A DNA stretch of 64,000 nt from Gymnodinialimonas phycosphaerae (GTDB taxonomy: Bacteria; Pseudomonadota; Alphaproteobacteria; Rhodobacterales; Rhodobacteraceae): the NCBI RefSeq assembly GCF_019195455.1, contig NZ_JAIMBW010000001.1, forward strand, positions 3,438,001-3,502,000, read 5' to 3'. Position 1 is the stretch's first letter. Each line of letters opens with the position of its first letter. The position numbers were made by a program, and so were the translations under genes. Shown in pieces: positions 37,181 to 45,347 of this stretch. The notes beneath the pieces are model-generated. The model had not been told where the DNA came from and ran no database searches. It was given only the letters and a program-made list of their open reading frames with translations.

Positions 37181-37207
37181 AAAACGCCGGGCTGAATGGC
37201 CCGGCGT
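37181..37207 (-). terminator. terminator-like hairpin between the DUF3576 gene and leuS
   Basis: A 9-bp stem (ACGCCGGGC / GCCCGGCGT) with a 6-base loop; reading the minus strand it is followed by TTTTC. It ends the DUF3576 transcript, or attenuates read-through into leuS. Confidence 0.7.
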
Positions 37208-37234
37208 GTTGTTAAGCGGTCACGTGGGGTAGGT

Positions 37235-37717
37235 CTAGAGATTGCCGTCGGCAACCCGTAGCTGCCGCGCGCGGGTCAGGATGGCGTCTTCCACCTGGCG
37301 CGCGGTCTCGCGGCTGACGGCACTGCCGCCGCGCCCGTGCAGGGCGACGCGCAGGCTGCGGGCCTCCAGCGCGGGGTCGCTGACGTAGACGGTCGCGCGG
37401 TAGGCGCGATTGCCCCCCGGAGGCGTCGCATAGCCGAACACCAGAATGCCGGTGAACGGGTCCGCCACTTCCAGCGGCATGAAGTCGAGGATCTCCAGCG
37501 AGGCGCGCCAGAGATAGCGATTGACCTCGACCGTGACCGAAGGGTCATCCGTGTTGCCGAACAGATCCCAGATCGTTTCGCGGTCGGAAGCCAGAAGCAA
37601 ACCTTGCTCCTCAAGCGCCGCGTTGGCAGCCTCGCGGTTGTTGGCAAAACCGTTACAGGCGGCCAGCGCCCCGATCATCAAGGCAAGGCCCAGAAAGTTT
37701 GCACATCGTTTCAACAT
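37235..37717 (-). CDS. DUF3576 lipoprotein
   Basis: A 160-residue protein with a lipoprotein signal (LGLALMIGALAAC, Cys at about 21) and a single domain: TIWDLFGNTDDPSVTVEVNRYLWRASLEIL-like start and LVFGYATPPGGNRAYRATVYV. This matches DUF3576, an alphaproteobacterial envelope family of unknown function. ATG 37717 gives the lipobox at the right place; the frame is open much farther upstream but lacks support. Divergent from the porin. Confidence 0.87.
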   Translation of the reverse strand: MLKRCANFLGLALMIGALAACNGFANNREAANAALEEQGLLLASDRETIWDLFGNTDDPSVTVEVNRYLWRASLEILDFMPLEVADPFTGILVFGYATPPGGNRAYRATVYVSDPALEARSLRVALHGRGGSAVSRETARQVEDAILTRARQLRVADGNL

Positions 37718-38208
37718 CTTCACCGGTCCCGCCCAATTCGTTGCGGAAGTTTTATAGAAGCGCCCTGCATGCGGCAAGGGGCGCTTTGACCGCGCCGCGC
37801 AGCCCGCGTCAGCGGTCCCTGTGGGCACGTCGCACGGGACACTTCTTATATACAGCGTGAACCGACCAGCAGGGCGGTCCGTACTTTGGGCGCTTCGATT
37901 CGCCTTGCATCCATGCCGAGTCGCGCAGGGGCCAGGCGTCTTTACCGGACCCGGTCTTACCCCGCGCTCAAGGCGGGTTGAGAGGCTGTAAACCTGCATA
38001 AACCCCAATAACCTTTGATTTATTGCCCGGGGTCGCCGCTTGTCCAATTGCAGGACTGTGACAAGTCTGCACCACGCGGGTGCGAACCTTTCCGGCGCGT
38101 CTGAGCCATTGTTGCAATCAGAGGGGTGAAAGGCGAAACACCATGCATACCCAATGCGGGCGTTCCGCTTTGGGGTTAGTCTTTTCAAGTGAACACAAGG
38201 GAAAAACC
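37718..38208. other. 491-base intergenic region upstream of the porin
   Basis: The two divergent genes must have promoters here. I see a GCACC-ACGCG-GGTGC hairpin near 38071-38086, a GC hairpin (GCGCCC / GGGCGC) near 37760-37785 and AAGGG just before the porin ATG. The plus frame that starts at 38080 and runs into the porin lacks a ribosome site. No RNA gene can be named; a long porin 5' leader is plausible. Confidence 0.4.
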
Positions 38209-39240
38209 ATGAAAAAGGTTCTCTTCGCATCCACGGCGCTCGTAGCGACCGCTGGTATTGCAGCGGCAGACGTCGCGATCAGCGGCTATGCAGAAATGGG
38301 TGTCCGTGGCGGCTCCGGCACGACCATCACACAATTCATGCAGGACATCGACGTTCGCTTCACCCTCTCCGGTGAAACCGACGGCGGCATCACCTTCGGC
38401 GCAGGCGTTGACCTGGACGAAAACGCTGGTGGCTCCAACACTGACGACGCAGGCGTTGCAGTCTTCGTCTCCGGCGACTTCGGTACGCTGACGCTGGGTG
38501 ACACCGACGGCGGCTTCGACGCTGGCATGCAGGAAGTCAACATCGGTTCCGGTGGTTCCATCGCGGACAACGAGACCGGGCACGCTGGTTACTCCGGCAA
38601 CTCCGGCCTCGACGGCGTGTATGATGGGCAGATCCTGTCCTACCGTTACTCCGTCTCCGGCTTCACGATCACCGGCTCCATCGAGATGGATGACGATGCA
38701 AACAGCGGCGCAGCTGGTCCTTTCGGTCAGGCAGCTCTGACCACTGCTGACGGCCTCACCGGCGACGCCATCTACGGCATCGGTGCATCCTACGCCGGTA
38801 CTTTCGGCGGCGGTTCCTACACCATCGGTGCTGGTTACCAGACCACTGCTGACTACGACGCCGCAACTGCTGGCGCCCAGGACCTCACCATCATGGGTGT
38901 GTCTGCAACGGTTGCTCTGGACTCCGGTCTCTCCGCAGGCATCAACTACTCCCAGATCTCGACGTTTGTTGTGAACGGCGACGGCACGCACACCGCTTTC
39001 GGTGCTTCCTACGCATTCGACGCCATCACCCTGCACGCCAACTACGGTCAGTTTGACTGGGATGCGGGCGCAGCAGTTGCCGACACCAACGGTTTCGGTC
39101 TGGCAGCAGCCTACGACCTGGGTGGCGGTCTGAACGCACACCTGGGCTACGGCTCCAGCGAAGTCACCGCTGTGAACGCTTCGACAGCAACTCTCGGGAC
39201 CTCGTCGACCTGGTCCTTGGGTCTGTCCATGTCCTTCTAA
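38209..39240 (+). CDS. outer-membrane porin (Rhodobacter type)
   Basis: A 343-residue protein: signal peptide MKKVLFASTALVATAGIAAA then DVAISGYAEMGV, the classic start of Rhodobacter porins. The mature chain is a succession of amphipathic strands ending in aromatic LGLSMSF, the C-terminal Phe needed for BAM recognition. It forms a trimeric channel in the outer membrane. Codon use differs from the neighbours (many GCT, GCA, GGT, TCC, GTT), as expected for a very highly expressed gene. It has a long upstream region and a near-perfect terminator. Confidence 0.95.
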   Translation: MKKVLFASTALVATAGIAAADVAISGYAEMGVRGGSGTTITQFMQDIDVRFTLSGETDGGITFGAGVDLDENAGGSNTDDAGVAVFVSGDFGTLTLGDTDGGFDAGMQEVNIGSGGSIADNETGHAGYSGNSGLDGVYDGQILSYRYSVSGFTITGSIEMDDDANSGAAGPFGQAALTTADGLTGDAIYGIGASYAGTFGGGSYTIGAGYQTTADYDAATAGAQDLTIMGVSATVALDSGLSAGINYSQISTFVVNGDGTHTAFGASYAFDAITLHANYGQFDWDAGAAVADTNGFGLAAAYDLGGGLNAHLGYGSSEVTAVNASTATLGTSSTWSLGLSMSF

Positions 39241-39265
39241 TCCAACCGGATTAGTCTGATTTGGG

Positions 39266-39297
39266 AAGAGCGGGCCTTGTGCCCGCTCTTTTCTTTT
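39266..39297 (+). terminator. intrinsic terminator of the porin gene
   Basis: A perfect 10-bp stem (AAGAGCGGGC / GCCCGCTCTT, 39266-39275 and 39281-39290), loop CTTGT, then TTCTTTT. Confidence 0.95.
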
Positions 39298-39311
39298 GGT
39301 GAACCTGCACC

Positions 39312-39965
39312 ATGGCTTTGTCTGACATCACCTCCCGTATCTCCGCTGCTGCGCAGGCCCATGGCCGCGATGCCAGCGACATCACCCTGATTGCTGTTTC
39401 CAAAGTGCAGCTGCCCGAACGCGTGGAGGCCGTCCTGTCCGAGGGCCACCGCATCTTCGGCGAGAATCGCGTGCAGGAGGCCCAGGGCCGCTGGCCTGCC
39501 TTTCAGGAACAATTCGACGGCATCGACCTGCATCTGATCGGCCCCTTGCAAACCAACAAGGCCCGCCAAGCGGTGGAGATGTTCTCAACGATCCACACCG
39601 TGGATCGCCCCAAGCTTGCCAAACGCCTTGCCGATCTGGCGCAGGAGCGGGGCAGTTGCCCCGACCTGTTCATTCAGGTGAACACCGGCGAAGAGCCGCA
39701 GAAGGCAGGCTGCCTCCCGTCCGAGGCCGACGCCTTCATCGCGCAGGCGCGTGCGATGGATCTGCCGCTGCTGGGGCTCATGTGCATTCCGCCAGTGGAA
39801 GACGAGCCGTCGCTGCATTTCGCGCTGCTGGCCAAGATCGCCGCGCGCAATGGGCTGAAGGGTCTGTCGATGGGCATGTCCTCCGATTTCGAGACGGCCA
39901 TCGCCCAGGGCGCCACCCACATCCGCGTCGGCTCGGCCATCTTCGGGGAACGGGTCGCTCCGTAG
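39312..39965 (+). CDS. YggS-family pyridoxal-phosphate homeostasis protein
   Basis: A 217-residue single-domain PLP-barrel protein. The PLP lysine is in LIAVSKVQLPE; FGENRVQEAQGRW, HLIGPLQTNKARQAVE and the C-terminal GMSSDFETAIAQGATHIRVGSAIFG are family signatures. YggS/PLPBP proteins buffer PLP and affect amino-acid balance rather than catalysing a known reaction. It follows the porin terminator and so has its own promoter. Confidence 0.94.
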   Translation: MALSDITSRISAAAQAHGRDASDITLIAVSKVQLPERVEAVLSEGHRIFGENRVQEAQGRWPAFQEQFDGIDLHLIGPLQTNKARQAVEMFSTIHTVDRPKLAKRLADLAQERGSCPDLFIQVNTGEEPQKAGCLPSEADAFIAQARAMDLPLLGLMCIPPVEDEPSLHFALLAKIAARNGLKGLSMGMSSDFETAIAQGATHIRVGSAIFGERVAP

Positions 39966-39983
39966 ATCGGGCCTTGGCCCAGT

Positions 39984-40490
39984 CTACGCCAGGGTGCTTG
40001 GCACGATCAGGCGGGTTCCGGTGCCGATGCGGGGGACAATCCAGCGCAAGTGCCTTGGGCTGACGCCGACGCAGCCCTCGGTCGACCGGCCCGGTCCGCG
40101 CCATTGATGGATAAAGATGGCAGAGCCCTTTCCGGGCTGCGCATCGGGCCAGTTCCAGTCGGTGATCAGTACGATGTCATACAGCGGGTCACCCCTCGCC
40201 AACCGCTCGGCAGAGCCATCGTAGGGGCGGCGCACCATCAGGTTGTAGTCGTCCAAACGCGCGTCATCAGACCAGAGGTCATGGGGGCCGATTGGCACCG
40301 CCCAGTCGCAGGGCTTCGGGCCGCGGTCGGCGCGGTAGAGGCACCCGACGATACGATGCACGCCCACGGGGGTCGCGCCGTCGCCTTCACGCTTGTCGTG
40401 GACCACGCCGCCGCGCCCCACGGTGAAGGGCAGCCGCGCGCCCCAGAAGCGCAGGCCGGAAGGGGTCAGAACGATATCTTCAGGGGACAT
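39984..40490 (-). CDS. L,D-transpeptidase catalytic-domain (YkuD-like) protein
   Basis: A 168-residue protein with the histidine and catalytic cysteine motif of L,D-transpeptidases: SAIFIHQWRGPGRSTEGCVGVS. The rest (GATPVGVHRIVG, YDIVLITDWN) matches the short YkuD-type group. Such enzymes make 3-3 peptidoglycan crosslinks or anchor proteins. No signal peptide is seen, so export is unclear. It is the last gene of a ribA-DUF1330-ldt minus-strand run. Confidence 0.85.
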   Translation of the reverse strand: MSPEDIVLTPSGLRFWGARLPFTVGRGGVVHDKREGDGATPVGVHRIVGCLYRADRGPKPCDWAVPIGPHDLWSDDARLDDYNLMVRRPYDGSAERLARGDPLYDIVLITDWNWPDAQPGKGSAIFIHQWRGPGRSTEGCVGVSPRHLRWIVPRIGTGTRLIVPSTLA

Positions 40491-40499
40491 GGCGCGCGC

Positions 40500-40787
40500 T
40501 CAGAGACCTTCCACGATCCGTAGATCTGTATCTGCCGCGGCCTGCCGAATCGCCTTGGCATCCGTGTAACCTTGGGAGTCGTAGAACCTTCGCGCGGTCT
40601 CTACGTCGTCGAATTCAACGACAATCGACATCCCCTGACGGTCGCCCTCGCGCACCTCGGGCGAGAGATCGCGCACCAGAACGCGGCCGCCGAATTCGGC
40701 CACAACGGGGGCAGAGGCCTCTGCGAAACGCATCATCCCGTCCATGTCATGGGCGCGTATCGTCGCGATGATATAGCCTTTGGGCAT
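40500..40787 (-). CDS. DUF1330 domain protein
   Basis: A 95-residue protein of ferredoxin-like fold: GYIIATIRAHDMDGMMRF, FGGRVLVRDLSPEVREGD, SIVVEFDDVETARRFYDS. This is the DUF1330 pattern (dimeric alpha-beta barrel), function unknown. GGGAGG precedes the ATG. It is nine bases upstream of the transpeptidase gene. Confidence 0.88.
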   Translation of the reverse strand: MPKGYIIATIRAHDMDGMMRFAEASAPVVAEFGGRVLVRDLSPEVREGDRQGMSIVVEFDDVETARRFYDSQGYTDAKAIRQAAADTDLRIVEGL

Positions 40788-40828
40788 GGGGTCCTCCCGG
40801 TTGGTTGCGCCATGTCGTGGCCGTGAGC

Positions 40829-41902
40829 CTATAGCAGATGCCCCGATTTTTCACGTTTCACGTCAAGGTAGTCGGCATTGTGCCGATTTGCGTCGATAAT
40901 CAGGGGCACGCGGTCGACCACGTCGATCCCCTCGGCGTCCATCATCGCGACCTTGCGGGGATTGTTGGTCATCAGTCGCACCGCGCCGAACCCCATGCGA
41001 CGGAGCAGGTCGGCGCCGATGCGGAAATCGCGCTCATCATCCTCGAACCCAAGGCGGTGGTTGGCCTCCACCGTGTCGAAGCCCTGATCCTGCAGGGCAT
41101 AGGCGCGCATCTTGTTGGCCAGACCGATCCCGCGCCCCTCCTGGTTAAGGTAAAGCAACACGCCTTCGCCCGCCTTGCCCATCTCGGACAGGGCGGTGTG
41201 AAGCTGCGGGCCGCAGTCGCATTTCAGTGACCCCAGCACATCGCCGGTGAAGCACGCCGAATGCAAACGCGCAAGCACGGGCTTGGCGCGGTCGGGACGG
41301 CCTATTTCGACGGCGTAATGCTCGATCTCGGCATTGTCGGGGCGGAAGATGTGCAATCGGCCCGCGCCAGCCAGCGCCATGGGAAGGCGGGCGGCGGCCA
41401 CGGGGGAAAGGGGGGCAGACCCCGCCAGGTCCTGCGCGGCTTGCCTTGCGGGCAGCACCGTAAGCCCTTCGGGCCAGGTCGTCACCTTGACCCCAGCGAT
41501 CGCGGGGAGAAGTTGCGCGGACTTCGCAAGGTCAAGGCCAATGCGATAGAGCGTGGCATCGCCGCCGCGCTCTTCCTTGAACGGGCCGCGCAGCGGGGCG
41601 CCCAGATCGCTGGCCGGGTCGGCCAGTTCAGCCAACCATCGCGCCCCGGCATCCGCAGGCATCGCGATCCGCGCGATGTCGCCATCGTAGACGCGGATCT
41701 TCAGGGTTTCGGCCCGCCATCCGGTGACGGCGGCAACCACGGGACCTAACGCGCGCAAGGCCTCCAGCCTGGCGTCGCCTGCCGTTTCACTGGCCATAAC
41801 CACCAAGCCCATACCGTCTTGAACCAAGACCACAGGCAGGCCGACCCGCAGGTCACTGCGGGCGCGGGCCACGAGGTCGGAGATGGATGGCAAAAGGCTC
41901 AT
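40829..41902 (-). CDS. ribA: GTP cyclohydrolase II
   Basis: A 357-residue enzyme, the first step of riboflavin synthesis. The C-terminal 200 residues carry the zinc site (C-x10-C-x-C in CFTGDVLGSLKCDC), the LNQEGRGIGLANKMRAYALQ signature and the end LMTNNPRKVAMMDAEGIDVV. The N-terminal 150 residues are an alphaproteobacterial extension with no DHBP-synthase motifs, so this is not the fused RibBA. ATG 41902; divergent from the response-regulator gene, 148 bases between. No FMN riboswitch is seen. Confidence 0.92.
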   Translation of the reverse strand: MSLLPSISDLVARARSDLRVGLPVVLVQDGMGLVVMASETAGDARLEALRALGPVVAAVTGWRAETLKIRVYDGDIARIAMPADAGARWLAELADPASDLGAPLRGPFKEERGGDATLYRIGLDLAKSAQLLPAIAGVKVTTWPEGLTVLPARQAAQDLAGSAPLSPVAAARLPMALAGAGRLHIFRPDNAEIEHYAVEIGRPDRAKPVLARLHSACFTGDVLGSLKCDCGPQLHTALSEMGKAGEGVLLYLNQEGRGIGLANKMRAYALQDQGFDTVEANHRLGFEDDERDFRIGADLLRRMGFGAVRLMTNNPRKVAMMDAEGIDVVDRVPLIIDANRHNADYLDVKREKSGHLL

Positions 41903-42050
41903 GCTTCTCACATAGCCCGCCCGCCGCCGGAACTGAAACATTTCCTCACGCCCTCACACAGGCCTGTGAGGCATGGTTACATCCATGGACAAACCCGGCA
42001 CTGGCGCGTCATGTCGTCATAACGGAACGCAAACGACGGGAGCCCGCATC

Positions 42051-42737
42051 ATGGCAAACCTCAAGAAAATCCTTCTGGTCGATGACGAAGACGACCTGCG
42101 CGAAGCGCTGTCCGAGCAGTTGGTCATGACCGAAGACTTCGATGTGTACGAGGCCGCCAATGGTGCCCAGGCGATGGAACGCGCCAAGGAAGGCATCTAC
42201 GATCTGGTGATCCTCGACGTGGGCCTGCCTGACACCGACGGCCGCGAATTGTGCCGCCTGATGCGCAAACAAGGCGTGAAATGCCCTGTTCTGATGCTCA
42301 CGGGGCACGACAGCGACGCCGACACGATCCTTGGCCTCGACGCTGGCGCCAATGATTACGTCACCAAGCCCTTCCGTTTCCCGGTGCTTCTGGCCCGCAT
42401 CCGCGCACAACTGCGCCAGCATGAGCAGAGTGAAGACGCCGTGTTCCAACTGGGGCCGTATACCTTCAAGCCCGCCATGAAGATGCTGATCACCGAGGAC
42501 GAGCGGAAGATCCGCCTGACCGAGAAAGAGACCAACATCCTCAAGTTCCTCTACCGCGCGCAAGATGGCGTGGTGGCCCGCGATGTGCTGCTTCACGAGG
42601 TTTGGGGCTACAATGCAGGTGTCACGACCCACACGCTGGAAACGCACATTTACCGCTTGCGCCAGAAAATCGAACCAGATCCGTCAAATGCCCGCCTCCT
42701 TGTGACCGAATCCGGAGGCTACAGATTGGTGGCCTAG
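42051..42737 (+). CDS. OmpR-family response regulator
   Basis: A 228-residue regulator: receiver domain with acidic pocket (ILLVDDEDD), phospho-acceptor aspartate in LVILDVGLPDTDG and the conserved lysine in YVTKPF. The C-terminal winged helix (IRLTEKETNILKFLYRAQDG ... THTLETHIYRLRQKIE ... SGGYRLVA) binds DNA. No histidine kinase is adjacent, so it is an orphan in this window. AT-poor spacing to ribA holds the divergent promoter. It is followed at once by the candidate small-RNA pair. Confidence 0.94.
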   Translation: MANLKKILLVDDEDDLREALSEQLVMTEDFDVYEAANGAQAMERAKEGIYDLVILDVGLPDTDGRELCRLMRKQGVKCPVLMLTGHDSDADTILGLDAGANDYVTKPFRFPVLLARIRAQLRQHEQSEDAVFQLGPYTFKPAMKMLITEDERKIRLTEKETNILKFLYRAQDGVVARDVLLHEVWGYNAGVTTHTLETHIYRLRQKIEPDPSNARLLVTESGGYRLVA

Positions 42738-42775
42738 GCGATGGAACCGAATCGATCAGTCCGGCGTTGACTGAA

Positions 42776-42781
42776 AATAAT
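42776..42781 (+). promoter_or_regulatory. possible -10 element of candidate sRNA A
   Basis: AATAAT within TGAAAATAATCC, placed about seven bases before the first stem of candidate A. No clear -35 is seen, so read-through from the response-regulator gene is the alternative. Confidence 0.3.
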
Positions 42782-42786
42782 CCCCC

Positions 42787-42868
42787 GTGCCGGGGCGCCC
42801 AACCTCCCTCGGGCAACGGCACATCCTCCCTGTTGACTGGCCCGGACCTCGTGTCCGGGCTTTTTTTT
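42787..42868 (+). ncRNA. candidate small RNA A with anti-Shine-Dalgarno loop
   Basis: The segment folds as a bipartite hairpin: GTGCCG (42787-42792) pairs with CGGCAC (42817-42822) and GCCC (42797-42800) with GGGC (42811-42814), leaving loop AACCTCCCTC. A second single-stranded CCTCCCT follows (42825-42831), then a strong terminator (42840-42868). C-rich loops of this kind occur in alphaproteobacterial sRNAs such as the R. sphaeroides CcsR/cuckoo type, which pair with ribosome-binding sites. The match in architecture is seen; membership of that family is inferred. Confidence 0.55.
42840..42868 (+). terminator. intrinsic terminator of candidate sRNA A
   Basis: An 8-bp stem GCCCGGAC / GTCCGGGC with loop CTCGT, followed by eight T. 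It may also serve the response-regulator gene. Confidence 0.93.
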
Positions 42869-42885
42869 GGCCAATCAGTCACAAC

Positions 42886-42899
42886 TTGACGTGGATCAA
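42886..42899 (+). promoter_or_regulatory. FNR/FixK-type box upstream of candidate sRNA B
   Basis: TTGAC-GTGG-ATCAA differs from the consensus TTGAT-N4-ATCAA at one base. Its centre (42892.5) is 41.5 bases before 42934, the predicted 5' end of candidate B, the usual position for a class II activator site. Confidence 0.6.
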
Positions 42900-42933
42900 G
42901 TTCACCGTCACCGGCGCGATGTAAGCCTATGCC

Positions 42934-42986
42934 TACAACCTCCCTGTTGTGACTTTGCCCGGCCCTCGTGCCGGGCGTTCTTTTTT
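42934..42986 (+). ncRNA. candidate small RNA B with CTCCCT loop, probably FNR-controlled
   Basis: A compact element of about 53 bases: hairpin ACAAC / GTTGT (42935-42939 and 42946-42950) displaying CTCCCT in a hexaloop, a short linker GACTTT, then a terminator. It repeats the design of element A (shared CCTCCCTGTTG and a CTCGT terminator loop), so the two look like diverged tandem copies. The FNR-type box upstream suggests induction at low oxygen. Nothing in the segment encodes a plausible protein. Confidence 0.55.
42957..42986 (+). terminator. intrinsic terminator of candidate sRNA B
   Basis: A 7-bp stem GCCCGGC / GCCGGGC, loop CCTCGT, then GTTCTTTTTT. Confidence 0.92.
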
Positions 42987-43075
42987 CCGAATAGACCGCT
43001 TCATGGTTCGTGGCCGGGATCGGTTGGCACCATGCGGGCGGCATGCCACACGATCAGTGCAGGGACCGCTCGGCC

Positions 43076-44326
43076 CTATTTCGCCGCCGCCTTCGGAAGC
43101 CTCAGCCGTGCCAAACCATAAACAAACAATGCGACAAACAGGCCGGCGCACAGCAGGAAGACCAGCCGTAACGCGTCTTCTCGGCCCAAGGATGGCTCTG
43201 CCGCAGCCATGATCCAGCCGCCTGCCAACGCGCCAAGCGGCATCATGCCCCAGCCAAAGAAGCGATAGATGGCGTTCACCCGGCCAAGAAGCGCATCGGG
43301 GATGGCCCGCTGTCGGAATGAGACGGTGACGACATTCCACAGGACCGCCACGAAAGTCTCGAGGAACAACAGGCTTGCCGCGACCCAGACAGTGCTGGTG
43401 AAATAGAAGCCAAGGAACGGTAGCGGCATACAGGCCAACGCCACCCACAGACTGCGTGAAGACCCAAGGCGGGCGGCGATCCAGGGGCAAAGCAACCCGC
43501 CCGCCACGCCTCCGGCCGCGCCCGCCGTCAGCAACATGCCAAAGCCCACGGCCCCCAGTCCCAGCACTTCCTGCGCATAGAGTACCAGGACCGTGAACCC
43601 TGCCATGTGCGCGGCGTTAAGTCCGCCCAGGATGAGCGCCAGTTGCAAGATCACGCGATGTTTGCGAATCCATGTCCACCCCGCGCGCATCTCGGTCCAG
43701 AACCCCATGCGGTCCGCAAGAACGCCCCGCGCCGGAAAGGCGATGGCCCAGACAGCAAAGGCGGCCAGCGCAAAGCCCATGGCCTCGAACAGGAAAGGCG
43801 CAGGCACTGCGACGGCAATCAGGAACCCGGCCAGTGGCGGCCCGACGAACTGACCCATGACCTGCTCGACCGACCAGATCTGGCCGTTGGCCTCTTCCAG
43901 CCGCTCCTTGGGCACAACGCTGGGAAGGGCGGTTTGCGCGGCGTTGTCGCGGAAGACCTCGGCTGTGCCCATCAGGAAGGCCAGCGCCGCCAGTCCGCCG
44001 ATCATCCACGCCACATGCCCTCCGTCGCGGGGACCGGCCATGATCAACGCCACCACCGCCATGGCCAATGCCATCCTCGCAAGGTCCGCACGGACCATCA
44101 TGCGCTGGCGATCTGCGCGGTCGGTCCAGACACCCACGGGCAGCGACCACAAGAACCAGGGCAGCCGCGTGGCGAAGGCGACAGCTGCCAAAGCGCGCGG
44201 ATCCGTGGTGATCAACGTGGCCATCCAGGGAAAGGCCAAGACGCCAATGCCATCGGACAGGTTCGAAAGGCCCGCGCCGGACATCAGAAGGCGGAAGTTG
44301 CGATTTTCGCGGATTAGTGCGGGCAT
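43076..44326 (-). CDS. MFS transporter, EntS-like exporter
   Basis: A 416-residue, roughly 12-helix membrane protein. It starts ALIRENRNFRLLMSGAGLSNLSDGI and has the GVWTDRADRQRMMVRADLAR loop after helix 2, the MFS motif A region of the EntS/multidrug-efflux (MFS_3) group, and FRDNAAQTALPSVVPKERLEEANG. Substrate unknown. ATG 44326 has AAGGAG seven bases upstream, which rules out the much longer open frame. Divergent from the hydrolase at 44376. Confidence 0.92.
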   Translation of the reverse strand: MPALIRENRNFRLLMSGAGLSNLSDGIGVLAFPWMATLITTDPRALAAVAFATRLPWFLWSLPVGVWTDRADRQRMMVRADLARMALAMAVVALIMAGPRDGGHVAWMIGGLAALAFLMGTAEVFRDNAAQTALPSVVPKERLEEANGQIWSVEQVMGQFVGPPLAGFLIAVAVPAPFLFEAMGFALAAFAVWAIAFPARGVLADRMGFWTEMRAGWTWIRKHRVILQLALILGGLNAAHMAGFTVLVLYAQEVLGLGAVGFGMLLTAGAAGGVAGGLLCPWIAARLGSSRSLWVALACMPLPFLGFYFTSTVWVAASLLFLETFVAVLWNVVTVSFRQRAIPDALLGRVNAIYRFFGWGMMPLGALAGGWIMAAAEPSLGREDALRLVFLLCAGLFVALFVYGLARLRLPKAAAK

Positions 44327-44375
44327 GGGCGGCTCCTTCACGGGCAAGCTTGCATTGGATCGCGACAGCGGCACA

Positions 44376-45347
44376 ATGGCTCCCATGGGCTTTGTCCTCA
44401 GAACACTTCTCGGTCTCTGCCTCCTTGTCGCTCTGTGCTTGGGCGGGTTTCGCCTTGCCGCTGACCTGCGTGAAGTCGAGGCGGCCGCCGACGCCGCCCC
44501 TCCGGACGGTCGGCTGGTGCCCACGGCGCTACAAGGCATCTTCGCGATCGAACGCGGGCCGGTGGACGGCCCTCCGGTCCTGCTGATCCATGGCTCTGTC
44601 GGTTGGTCCGGCAGTTGGCGCCACACATTGGACGTGTTGGCCGAACAGGGCTACCGCGCCGTCGCCATCGACCTGCCGCCGATGGGCTACTCGGACCGTG
44701 ACCCCGTTGGCGACTATGGCCGCGCAGCGTCCGCCGCCCGTATCCTGGCGTTCACGCAGGCCGCGGGGATTACGCCCCACATCGTCGCCCACTCCTTCGG
44801 CGCAGGTGCGGCGGTGGAGGCGGTCATGCAAGACCCCACCGCGTTCGCGTCGCTTACCATCATCAACGGCGCCCTGCCGCTGGCCCCTGCGGCCACACAA
44901 CTTCCCGCGCTCCTGCGCCCGGTCTGGCTGCGCGAGACCCTAATTTCTGCCACCGTCACCAACCCGTTGGCCTCTCGCCGCCTGCTGCAAGCCTTCCTCT
45001 ACCGCAAGGAAGCCGCAACGGATGACGTGCTTGAGGTCCTGGCCCAACCCAGCACCCTCGACGGCGCGACCGAGGCGCTCGCCATCTGGCTACCTACCCT
45101 GCTGGTGCCGCCCACCGACCTGCCTTCCGCAGACAGTACCGCCTACGCCGCGCTCGATCTTCCGACCGCGATCATCTGGGGGGCCGAGGATACGACGACC
45201 CCGCTGTCCCAGGGCGAAAACCTGCACGCCCTTATCCCGAACAGTACGCTTGCCGTGCTGTCGGACGTGGGTCATATCCCGATGATCGAGGACCCCGCCG
45301 CCTTCGATGCCGCCCTGCTTGCAGCCCTGGCCGCTTTCACCCCCTGA
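44376..45347 (+). CDS. membrane-anchored alpha/beta hydrolase
   Basis: A 323-residue hydrolase with an N-terminal membrane segment (FVLRTLLGLCLLVALCLGG). Then LLIHGSVGWSGSW (oxyanion region), HSFGAGAAVEA (nucleophile Ser), WGAEDTTTPL (acid) and GHIPMIED (His), so the triad is complete. Substrate unknown. The start is ATG 44376 or 44385; neither has a clear ribosome site. The short 50-base divergent gap to the MFS gene suggests a shared promoter region. Confidence 0.85.
   Translation: MAPMGFVLRTLLGLCLLVALCLGGFRLAADLREVEAAADAAPPDGRLVPTALQGIFAIERGPVDGPPVLLIHGSVGWSGSWRHTLDVLAEQGYRAVAIDLPPMGYSDRDPVGDYGRAASAARILAFTQAAGITPHIVAHSFGAGAAVEAVMQDPTAFASLTIINGALPLAPAATQLPALLRPVWLRETLISATVTNPLASRRLLQAFLYRKEAATDDVLEVLAQPSTLDGATEALAIWLPTLLVPPTDLPSADSTAYAALDLPTAIIWGAEDTTTPLSQGENLHALIPNSTLAVLSDVGHIPMIEDPAAFDAALLAALAAFTP

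Noticed and set aside
35949..37181. 410-codon plus-strand frame opposite leuS
   Set aside because: leuS is unambiguous on the minus strand; the frame is a GC-rich shadow.
38185..39141. 318-codon minus-strand frame opposite the porin
   Set aside because: Its Cys/Val/Gly-rich translation is the mirror of porin codon bias, not a protein.
41903..42050. FMN riboswitch upstream of ribA
   Set aside because: The 148-base divergent region shows none of the conserved RFN-element segments.
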